Shown in pieces: positions 7,338-14,065 of a DNA stretch of 33,632 nt (positions are counted from its first letter, which is position 1; the number at the start of each line of letters is the position of its first letter). Source of the stretch: Actinomycetes bacterium (GTDB taxonomy: Bacteria; Actinomycetota; Acidimicrobiia; Acidimicrobiales; Bog-793); contig JAKBAA010000036.1 in assembly GCA_021809425.1 (NCBI GenBank), positions 1 to 33,632 of the forward strand, in the 5' to 3' direction. Both the position numbers and the translations under genes were made by a program. Under the pieces are notes generated by a model. It worked only from the letters and a program-made list of their open reading frames with translations. It was not told the origin of the DNA and did no database searches.

Positions 7338-8660
7338 GTGCGACATCGGAGATTCCGGTTGGTCGTGGCCGCGGCGGCCACGCTGACCACCTTGACGGGC
7401 GGCCTCGCCTACGCCGGCGTGGGCGGGGTGAGCGGCGCCAGCGCGACGCATGCGACGCGGACGGCGCACGCAGCCGACACGTTCTCGCTCAGCCATTGCG
7501 GGCTCGGGAACGGCAAGAAGGCGACCGGCACGCCGATCCCGCTCGGGGCGATCGTGACGAACCAGCCGGGGACGAGCTTCACCGACATCACGAACACCGC
7601 CCAGGCCTACTTCAACTGCGTCAACCAGAACGGGGGCATCTACGGCCACCCGATCAAGTACTACGTCGAGCAGGAGCAGACGAACCCGGCGCAGGTGGCC
7701 GCCGACGCGAAGAAGCTCATCCAGTCGGACCACGTCGACGGCATCGTCGGCAACACGAGCATCATCGACTGCGCGGTCAACGGCAGCTACTACAAGGCCA
7801 AGGGCTTCTACATCATCGACTCGGGCATCGCCTCGCAGTGCTACGGGTCGTCGTACAGCGCCACGGTCAACATGGGCCCCCGCTACAGCTCTGACGGTGC
7901 GGCCCAGTACGTGATCGACCACGGGGCGAAGAAGGTCGTGTTCGACCAGTCGAACGTGCCGGGGACGGGCTACAACGCCGGCGGCGTGCAGCTCATCGCC
8001 AAGGCGGCGCACGTGCCGTTCGTGGGCCTGACCGAGAACGTGCCGATCACCGACGCCACCTCGGTGGCCGAGAAGGAGGTCCAGGCGGCCGGCTCCGGTG
8101 GCGCGGTCGTGCTGAACTTCACGCCCCCCGAGGCGCTCGTCATCCTTCAGGCCGCGCAGAAGCTCGGCCTCGAGAACCGGGTCACGTGGGCGTGCTCGAC
8201 GCCGTGCAACACCGACTTCCTTGCCAAGGCCCTCGGCCCGCAGTGGAACGGCAAGCTGCACGTCAACGCCGAGCTCAACCTGCCGTCGGCCGCAGGTACC
8301 GACCTTGCGCTGTACCGCAAGGTCATGCAGCAGTACGCGCCGAGCGTGGCGCTCGGCAGCTTCAGCCAGATGGGCTTCCTCGAGGGTGAGATCGCCACGT
8401 CGGCGCTGCTCACCATCCAGGGCGCCTACACGCCGAAGTCGGTCAACGCCGCCTTCGTGGCGGTGAAGGACTTCAAGACCAGCTTCTTGTGCAAGCCGTG
8501 GTACTACCAGAAGCTCCCCGTCCACCTGCCGAACAACACGGACCGGACGGTGACGCCACAGAACGGCAAGATGGTCCAGGAGCAGGGTTGCTTCCAGATC
8601 TCGGCCGTCGACCCGGTGGTCAAGTACATCCGGGGCATCGAGAAGAAGATGAACCTGTAG
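7338..8660 (+). CDS. livK: ABC transporter substrate-binding protein (branched-chain amino acid type)
   Basis: A 440-residue exported periplasmic-binding-protein fold, type I (LivK/Peripla_BP_6 class). The start is GTG with AGGGGGA at 7323-7329. An Arg-rich N-terminus, a hydrophobic stretch (LVVAAAATLTTLTGGLAYA) and an Ala-rich cleavage region form the signal peptide; there is no lipobox. The motif VNQNGGIYGHPIKYYVEQEQTNP is the usual start of this fold. It would capture the ligand outside the cell and deliver it to the LivHM permease encoded next. The family also binds amides, short-chain carboxylates and aromatic acids, so the ligand is open. A strong GC hairpin follows the stop. Confidence 0.87.
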   Translation: MRHRRFRLVVAAAATLTTLTGGLAYAGVGGVSGASATHATRTAHAADTFSLSHCGLGNGKKATGTPIPLGAIVTNQPGTSFTDITNTAQAYFNCVNQNGGIYGHPIKYYVEQEQTNPAQVAADAKKLIQSDHVDGIVGNTSIIDCAVNGSYYKAKGFYIIDSGIASQCYGSSYSATVNMGPRYSSDGAAQYVIDHGAKKVVFDQSNVPGTGYNAGGVQLIAKAAHVPFVGLTENVPITDATSVAEKEVQAAGSGGAVVLNFTPPEALVILQAAQKLGLENRVTWACSTPCNTDFLAKALGPQWNGKLHVNAELNLPSAAGTDLALYRKVMQQYAPSVALGSFSQMGFLEGEIATSALLTIQGAYTPKSVNAAFVAVKDFKTSFLCKPWYYQKLPVHLPNNTDRTVTPQNGKMVQEQGCFQISAVDPVVKYIRGIEKKMNL

Positions 8661-8673
8661 CAACCGTTGGCTC

Positions 8674-8711
8674 GGGTGCCCCGCGGTCCGCTCGTCGGGC
8701 CCGGGGCACCC
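8674..8711 (+). terminator. Hairpin between livK and livH, candidate attenuator
   Basis: GGGTGCCCCG at 8674-8683 pairs perfectly with CGGGGCACCC at 8702-8711 across an 18-base loop, 13 bases after the livK stop. There is no T-run. A structure here would stabilise or partly terminate the livK message, giving more binding protein than permease, which is common in such operons. Confidence 0.5.
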
Positions 8712-8790
8712 GTCCTCCGGGGGGTCGGGGTGAGCGCCGCTGGCGCCCCCGGCCCGGGGTGGGTGTCGGGATCCAACACGGGAGCAGCCG

Positions 8791-9684
8791 TTGCCGAGCT
8801 GGTCGGACTTCGAGCCGTACATCTTCACCGGCCTTGCGTCGGGCGCCGTCTACGCGGTGTCGGGCGTCGGCATGGTGGTCCTCTACCGGACGACCGGGGT
8901 GCTCAACCTGGCCTACGGCGCCATCGGGGCCCTCGGTGCGCTGGTGGCCTGGTCGCTCATGAACAGCGCGCACTGGCCGGCCGGGGCGGCCTACGTCGCG
9001 TGCATCGCCGTAGCGGCAGCGGTGACGCTGCTGTACGGCATGGTGCTCGGACCGCCGCTCGCCCGGCGTGACCCGCTCGTGAAGGCGGTCTCGACGCTCG
9101 GGCTGGCCCTCGTGCTGCTCGGGGCCATGTCGTGGATCTGGAGCCAGAACGCCTCGGCCTACTCGATGACGCTCGTGTCGACGAACTGGACCTTCTCGAT
9201 CGGCCAGATCCTGGTCAACTGGACCCAGATCATCGCGCTCATCTTCGCCGTGGTGGTGGCCGTCGGGACCGGGACGTTCCTGCGGCGCACGCGGCTCGGC
9301 ACGGTGATGCGGGCGCTGGCGAACGACCGGGAGATCTCGGCCACCCTGGGGGTGCCGGTCCGCCGGGTCGAGGCGGCTGCCTGGCTCGTGTCCGGGGTGA
9401 TCTCGGGGATCGCCGGGCTGATCCTCTCCGACATCGTGGCGCTGGACGCGACGACCCTCACGTTCCTCGTCATCTCGTCGCTCGCCGCCACCTTGATCGG
9501 CCGGCTCCGGTCGCTCACGGTGACCTTCTTCGCCGGCATCGTCATCGGGCTCGTCGACGCCCTCGCCAACCCGTTCAACGCCATCTACAACTACAAGGAC
9601 ATGACGCCGTTCGTGCTGGCCATCGTCGCCCTCCTGTTCCTCTCGCGGCGCCGGTCGGCGGCCCGCACGAGCAGGATGGCCTAG
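8791..9684 (+). CDS. livH: Branched-chain amino acid type ABC permease LivH
   Basis: A 297-residue LivH-type permease with about eight hydrophobic segments and typical family stretches: ASGAVYAVSGVGMVVLYRTTG, LNLAYGAIGALGA and LGTVMRALANDREISATLGV (the cytoplasmic coupling loop). The TTG start is supported by GGAG at 8781-8784, six bases upstream, and by alignment with the family N-terminus; no better ATG or GTG exists nearby. It forms the membrane channel with LivM and is powered by LivG/LivF. The livM gene starts two bases after the stop. Confidence 0.88.
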   Translation: MPSWSDFEPYIFTGLASGAVYAVSGVGMVVLYRTTGVLNLAYGAIGALGALVAWSLMNSAHWPAGAAYVACIAVAAAVTLLYGMVLGPPLARRDPLVKAVSTLGLALVLLGAMSWIWSQNASAYSMTLVSTNWTFSIGQILVNWTQIIALIFAVVVAVGTGTFLRRTRLGTVMRALANDREISATLGVPVRRVEAAAWLVSGVISGIAGLILSDIVALDATTLTFLVISSLAATLIGRLRSLTVTFFAGIVIGLVDALANPFNAIYNYKDMTPFVLAIVALLFLSRRRSAARTSRMA

Positions 9685-9686
9685 CC

Positions 9687-10913
9687 GTGGCGTCCAACGC
9701 CTCACCGCCCGCCTTCCGGCCGCCCGCCTTCCCGCCGTCCGGCGCCGCGCCGTCCGCCGACGGGGCCCTCGTGCGCGCGCTCCGCCGGGTCGGCCTCGAG
9801 CCGTCGGACCGTGGCCACCTCGTGGGGGTGGCCGTGGTGCTCGTCGTCGGGCTCGGGATCTTTCCCGACGCCCTGAGCCTGTTCTGGGTGGACACGTTCA
9901 TCCAGGTGGCCATCTACGCCGTGGTCGCCCTCGGGCTCGGCCTGCTCGTGGGCCAGGTCGGGATGTTCTCGCTCGGCCAGATCGCCATCCTCGCCGTCGG
10001 GAGCTGGACAGCGGCACGCCTCGACTACGCCACCCATCTGCCGTTCGTGGTCGTGCTGCTCGCGGCAGGCGTGGTGGCGGGCGTGTTCGGGGTGATCGTC
10101 GGGCTGCCGGCGCTCCGCCTGAGCGGGCTCGATCTGGCCCTCATCACGCTGATGTTCGCCGGTGCCGTGACGGTGGTCCTCAACACGACCAACTTCCCGA
10201 ACGGTGGGCACGGGTTCCTCGGCTACACGTCCTCGCCGTTCGGGAACCCACCGATCCGGCGCCCCTCCTTCGCCGGCACCGACCCGGCCTACCTGCGGTA
10301 CTCGATCGTCGTCGGGCTCGTGCTGTTCCTGCTCGTCATCTGGCACGTCCGGACCAAGCCGGGGAGGGCGTGGGCGACCATCCGCCAGAGCGAGTCGGCG
10401 GCCTACGCGGCCGGCATCAACGTGACGTTCTACAAGCTGTGGGCGTTCGCCCTGGCCGCCTTCGTGACCGGGGTGGCCGGGGCTGTCCTGGCGGCGAGCG
10501 CCCCCGAGCTCTACAACACCCAGTTCGCCACCCAGAACTCGATCGAGCTGCTCGCCGTGGTGCTGATGGGGGGCGCCTACAACCTGTGGGGCGCCGTCGC
10601 CGCTGCCTTCTTCCTCGACTTCATCCCGTCGCTGCTCAACACCTGGAACCTGTCGTCGTTCCTGCTCATCATCCTGTTCGGGGTCGGGGTGATCTGGGTC
10701 CTTGTGACCTCTCCGACCGGGTTCGCCGGCCAGTTCCCGAAGGACATGGCCCGCCTCGGCCGCGCGCTGCGCAGGCTGGCGACGAAGGGTCGGGGGGCCC
10801 CGCCGATGGCGCCGGCCGTGCCGGCGGGACCGACGATGCCGTCGGCCATGCCGGCGGGACCGACGATGCCGTCGCCCGCAGACCGGCCCGAGCCGGCGGG
10901 GGGCGCCCGATGA
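9687..10913 (+). CDS. livM: Branched-chain amino acid type ABC permease LivM
   Basis: A 408-residue LivM-type permease. A Pro-rich cytoplasmic N-terminus of about 45 residues precedes the first membrane segment; family stretches include GLLVGQVGMFSLGQ, GLPALRLSGLDLALITLMFA, the coupling loop WATIRQSESAAYAAGI, and LLAVVLMGGAYNLWGAVAA. GTG at 9687 sits two bases after livH. The C-terminus carries a low-complexity tail with a duplicated ten-residue Pro/Met/Thr-rich unit, unusual for LivM and probably cytoplasmic. The stop overlaps the livG ATG (ATGA), giving translational coupling. Confidence 0.88.
   Translation: MASNASPPAFRPPAFPPSGAAPSADGALVRALRRVGLEPSDRGHLVGVAVVLVVGLGIFPDALSLFWVDTFIQVAIYAVVALGLGLLVGQVGMFSLGQIAILAVGSWTAARLDYATHLPFVVVLLAAGVVAGVFGVIVGLPALRLSGLDLALITLMFAGAVTVVLNTTNFPNGGHGFLGYTSSPFGNPPIRRPSFAGTDPAYLRYSIVVGLVLFLLVIWHVRTKPGRAWATIRQSESAAYAAGINVTFYKLWAFALAAFVTGVAGAVLAASAPELYNTQFATQNSIELLAVVLMGGAYNLWGAVAAAFFLDFIPSLLNTWNLSSFLLIILFGVGVIWVLVTSPTGFAGQFPKDMARLGRALRRLATKGRGAPPMAPAVPAGPTMPSAMPAGPTMPSPADRPEPAGGAR
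10813..10872 (+). repeat. 30-bp duplication in livM tail
   Basis: The stretch CCGGCGGGACCGACGATGCC and the bases after it recur at 30-bp spacing, encoding two copies of Pro-Ala-Gly-Pro-Thr-Met-Pro-Ser near the LivM C-terminus. The period is a multiple of three. Boundaries are approximate. Confidence 0.75.
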
Positions 10914-11629
10914 TCGAGATCGACGACCTGACGGTCCGCTTCGGCGGGGTCACCTCCCTGGACGGTGTCACGGTCCGGCTGGAGCGGCCGCTGTGCGGGC
11001 TGATCGGGCCGAACGGCGCCGGGAAGACGACGTTCTTCAACGTGCTCAGCGGGTTCGTCACGCCGGCGGCCGGGTCGATCCGGGCCTTCGGCACCGACCT
11101 GCTCGCCCTGCCGCACTTCCGCCGTGCCCGGTGGGGGCTGCGGCGGACCTTCCAGACCGAGCAGGCCATCGAGAGCCTGTCGATCTTCGACAACGTGGCC
11201 ATGGTGTGGGAGCACACCACGAGCGGTCGCGCCGGCCGGGACGAGGACGTCCTTCGCGCGATCGCCTTCGTGGGCATCCGGCGGGACCCGCACGCGAAGG
11301 TGGGTGCCCTCGACGCCCATGAACGGCGCCTCGTCGAGCTGGCCCGTGCCGTGGTCGGCAAGCCCCGCGTCGTCCTCCTGGACGAGCCGGCCGCCGGGCT
11401 GCCGGACGAGGAGACCGAGCAGATGGGCCAGGTCATCCGGGCCATCCCGACCGACATCGGGGCCATGGTCATCCTGGCCGACCACGACATGAACCTCGTA
11501 TCTGGTGTCTGCGAGGAGACCATGGTGCTCGACTTCGGCCAGGTCATCACGTCGGGGCCGACGGCCGACGTGCTGCGCGACGAGCGCGTGGTGAGCGCCT
11601 ACCTCGGCGGCGAGGCGGTGACCTCGTGA
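10910..11629 (+). CDS. livG: ABC transporter ATP-binding protein LivG
   Basis: A 239-residue ABC ATPase. Walker A GPNGAGKTT is at residues 33-41, Walker B RVVLLDEPAAG about residue 155, and the H-loop is LADHDMNLV. The ABC signature position reads LDAHE (134-138) followed by RRLVELARA, not the usual LSxGQ, while the surrounding helix is normal. It pairs with LivF to drive the LivHM permease. ATG overlaps the livM stop, and its own stop overlaps the livF GTG. Assignment as LivG rather than LivF rests on order, on the Q-loop region RRTFQTEQAIESLSIFDNV and on the DEPAAGLP stretch. Confidence 0.87.
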   Translation: MIEIDDLTVRFGGVTSLDGVTVRLERPLCGLIGPNGAGKTTFFNVLSGFVTPAAGSIRAFGTDLLALPHFRRARWGLRRTFQTEQAIESLSIFDNVAMVWEHTTSGRAGRDEDVLRAIAFVGIRRDPHAKVGALDAHERRLVELARAVVGKPRVVLLDEPAAGLPDEETEQMGQVIRAIPTDIGAMVILADHDMNLVSGVCEETMVLDFGQVITSGPTADVLRDERVVSAYLGGEAVTS

Positions 11630-12363
11630 GCGGCACGGTGCAGGTCGACCGGTCGGTGCTCGAGCTCGAGCACCTGACGGTCACCCGTGGGTCCCGTGCG
11701 GTCGTCCGCGACCTGAGCCTCGCGGTGCCCCCAGGACAGGTGACCGCCCTGCTCGGACCGAACGGCGCCGGCAAGTCGAGCCTGGTGCTGGCCGTCGGCG
11801 GGGTGCTCCGGCCGTCGGCCGGGGCGATCCGGCTCGGCGGCGAGGAGCTCGCCGGGCGCCGACCGGAGGTGATCCGCAAGGCCGGCGTCGCCATCGTCCC
11901 CGAGGGCCGCCGCCTGCTCGGCGACCTGACGGTCGGCGACAACCTCGAGGTGGCCATGTACGCGCTCTCCAAGGCGGAGGGACGCGCCGGGCGGGAGCAC
12001 GCCCTCGAGCTGTTCCCCGAGCTGGTGAAGCGGCTGGACGTCACCTCCCGGCTGCTGTCCGGTGGCGAGCAGCAGATGCTGGTGCTCGCCCAGGCGCTCG
12101 TGTCCAAGCCGCGGGTCGTCCTCATCGACGAGCTGTCGCTCGGGCTCGCCCCGATCGTGGTGCAGCGGCTCATCCCACGCATCCGGGCGGTGGCCGAGTC
12201 GGGGACCGGGGTGCTCCTCATCGAGCAGTTCGCCGCCGTGGCCCTCGAGCTGGCCACGACGGCCCACGTGTTCGAGGGGGGCGTGGTCCGCTGGTCCGGA
12301 CCGGCGACCACCCTCAAGGAGGACCCCGAGCTGCTGCGGTCGGCCTACCTGGCCGGCGGCTGA
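11626..12363 (+). CDS. livF: ABC transporter ATP-binding protein LivF
   Basis: A 245-residue ABC ATPase with Walker A GPNGAGKSS, canonical signature LSGGEQQ, Walker B RVVLIDELSLGLAP, and LLIEQFAA at the H-loop, where LivF proteins characteristically carry EQ rather than DH. The stretch GVAIVPEGRRLLGDLTVGDNL is the LivF hallmark. It is the last gene of the five-gene transporter operon; GTG overlaps the livG stop. A short GC hairpin lies about 50 bases downstream. Confidence 0.9.
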   Translation: MSGTVQVDRSVLELEHLTVTRGSRAVVRDLSLAVPPGQVTALLGPNGAGKSSLVLAVGGVLRPSAGAIRLGGEELAGRRPEVIRKAGVAIVPEGRRLLGDLTVGDNLEVAMYALSKAEGRAGREHALELFPELVKRLDVTSRLLSGGEQQMLVLAQALVSKPRVVLIDELSLGLAPIVVQRLIPRIRAVAESGTGVLLIEQFAAVALELATTAHVFEGGVVRWSGPATTLKEDPELLRSAYLAGG

Positions 12364-12412
12364 GCAGGCACCGGCGCCCGGGCACCCCTGACCGGCTGCC
12401 GCCCGACCACCC

Positions 12413-12429
12413 GGCCCGGCTTCCGGGCC
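12413..12429. terminator. Short GC hairpin between convergent livF and MDR gene
   Basis: GGCCCGG (12413-12419), loop CTT, CCGGGCC (12423-12429), flanked by two copies of CCCGACCAC. There is no T-run, so function as a terminator is only plausible from its place between converging genes. Confidence 0.4.
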
Positions 12430-12463
12430 CGACCACAGGGCACGCGCCGTCGGTGGCGGCAGT

Positions 12464-13378
12464 CTAGGGGACGAGCACGACCTTGCCGTGCAGGCCGCCG
12501 GCCTCGACGAGGCGGTGGGCCTGGGCGGCCTCGGCGAACGGTACCGTCCGGTCGACGCGGGTGCGCAGCCGCCCTGCGGCGACGTCGGCGACGAGCGCCT
12601 CGAGGGCGGGCTGGTCGGCCTGGATGAGCACGACGTCCTGGCGGACCCGCCGGGCCGGGTCGGCCGGGGGGACAGGCCGCGTCGAGACGACGGCGCCGCC
12701 GTCGGCCACCGCGGCGAGGGCGGCCGCGCCGAGGGGCACGCCATCGAGGACGAACGGGAACGGCCCTTCCCCCGACAGGTCGGCCCCGCGGGGGAGGGCG
12801 CGGGCGACCCCGAGGCCGGCGACGAAGGCGTCGTCGTCGCGGCCGGCCAGCGCGGTGACCTCGTGGCCGGCGGCCGTGGCGAGCTGGGCGGCGAACCCGC
12901 CGACCGAACCGCTCGCCCCGGTGACGAGCAGCGGGCTTGCAGGGTCCGGCCGGAGCAGCGCGAGGGCCTGGACGGCGGTGAGGGCGTTGAGCGGGATGGT
13001 GGCCGCCTCGACCGGGTCGAGCCCGTCGGGGAGGGCGACGACCCAGTCGGCGTCGACGGCGACGAGCTCGGCGTAGGCGCCGGTGCGGCCGTGGATGGCG
13101 TACCACGGGATCATCCCGACGACGCGCTCGCCGACGTGGCGACCGGGAACCGCCGGGCCGACCGCCTCGACCGTGCCAGCGAAGTCCCAGCCGAGCACGA
13201 GCGGCGGCTGCACCGGGTCGCCGACGACGAAGCCCTGGCGGGCGGCGAGGTCGGTCGGGTTGACGTTCGCCGCCAGCACGCGGACGACGAGCTCGCCCGA
13301 TGCCGGGCTCGGGTCGGGACGCTCGGCGAGCCCGAGCACCTCGGGACCGCCGAAGCGGTCGAGGACGATGGCGCGCAT
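12464..13378 (-). CDS. Quinone-oxidoreductase-like NADP-dependent dehydrogenase (MDR)
   Basis: A 304-residue medium-chain dehydrogenase of the zinc-free quinone oxidoreductase branch. N-terminal stretch MRAIVLDRFGGPEVLGLAERP, substrate-domain motif AANVNPTDLAARQG, LGWDFAGTVEAVG, and the nucleotide motif VTGASGSVGGFAAQLA. No zinc-binding cysteines are present. Members reduce quinones or enals with NADPH; the substrate is unknown here. The start is ATG with AAGGAG about nine bases upstream. It converges on livF and diverges from the flavin reductase gene across 121 bases. Confidence 0.86.
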   Translation of the reverse strand: MRAIVLDRFGGPEVLGLAERPDPSPASGELVVRVLAANVNPTDLAARQGFVVGDPVQPPLVLGWDFAGTVEAVGPAVPGRHVGERVVGMIPWYAIHGRTGAYAELVAVDADWVVALPDGLDPVEAATIPLNALTAVQALALLRPDPASPLLVTGASGSVGGFAAQLATAAGHEVTALAGRDDDAFVAGLGVARALPRGADLSGEGPFPFVLDGVPLGAAALAAVADGGAVVSTRPVPPADPARRVRQDVVLIQADQPALEALVADVAAGRLRTRVDRTVPFAEAAQAHRLVEAGGLHGKVVLVP

Positions 13379-13486
13379 GGTCAGCAGCTCCTTGGGTGAC
13401 GGGCCTGGCCGGACGGTGCGGGAAGACTACCGGAACCCGGCGTTGCCACCCCCGCACGGGGGCCCCGGCCGGCGGGCCCTCCCCGC

Positions 13487-13492
13487 TACGAT
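13487..13492 (+). promoter_or_regulatory. -10 box of a probable leaderless promoter (flavin reductase)
   Basis: TACGAT ends seven bases before the ATG at 13500, with no Shine-Dalgarno between them. In actinomycetes this spacing places the transcription start at or next to the start codon. Confidence 0.45.
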
Positions 13493-13499
13493 CAGGGCG

Positions 13500-14009
13500 A
13501 TGGAGGCGGTGTCGCCGGAGCCGGCGCCCGGCGTGGCGGCGTCGAGCCGGCAGCAGTTCCGGGAGGTGCTCGGCCATTTCTCGACCGGGGTCGTGGTGGT
13601 CACGGCGAGCGCGCCGGACGGGCCGGCCGGGATGACCTGCCAGTCGGTCGTCTCGCTGTCGCTCGACCCGCCGCTCGTGCTGTTCTGCCCGGCGAAGTCC
13701 TCGACGAGCTGGCCGCGGATCCGGGCGGCAGGCCACTTCTGCCTGAACATCCTCGCCGCCGACCAGGAGGCGGTGTGCGCCCGGTTCGCCCGCTCCGGCG
13801 GCGACAAGTTCGCCGGGCTGGCCGTCACACCGGGCACGACCGGGGCGCCGGTGCTGGCCGGCACCCTGGCCCACGTGGAGGCGACGCTGGCGGCCGTCCA
13901 CGACGGGGGCGACCACGAGATCGCCATCGGGACCGTCGTCGACCTGTCGGTGCGCCGGGACGCCCGCCCGCTCGTGTTCTACCGGGGCGGGTTCCTGCCG
14001 CTCTCCTAA
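13500..14009 (+). CDS. Flavin reductase family protein
   Basis: A 169-residue FMN-binding split-barrel protein of the HpaC/flavin:NAD(P)H reductase type. Visible family stretches are FREVLGHFSTGVVVVTA, GMTCQSVVSLSLDPPLVLFCP, FCLNILAADQEAVCARFA and the C-terminal PLVFYRGGFLPL. Such proteins supply reduced FMN or FAD to a partner monooxygenase; no monooxygenase gene is in the window, so the partner is unknown. It stands alone, divergent from the MDR gene and convergent with glnD. The ATG at 13500 fits the family's short N-terminus and a leaderless start. Confidence 0.87.
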   Translation: MEAVSPEPAPGVAASSRQQFREVLGHFSTGVVVVTASAPDGPAGMTCQSVVSLSLDPPLVLFCPAKSSTSWPRIRAAGHFCLNILAADQEAVCARFARSGGDKFAGLAVTPGTTGAPVLAGTLAHVEATLAAVHDGGDHEIAIGTVVDLSVRRDARPLVFYRGGFLPLS

Positions 14010-14065
14010 GCGCTGTTGAACGAGGCACCCGCCGGCGGCGAGCGGGGGGAGCCGCGACGGGGCGG

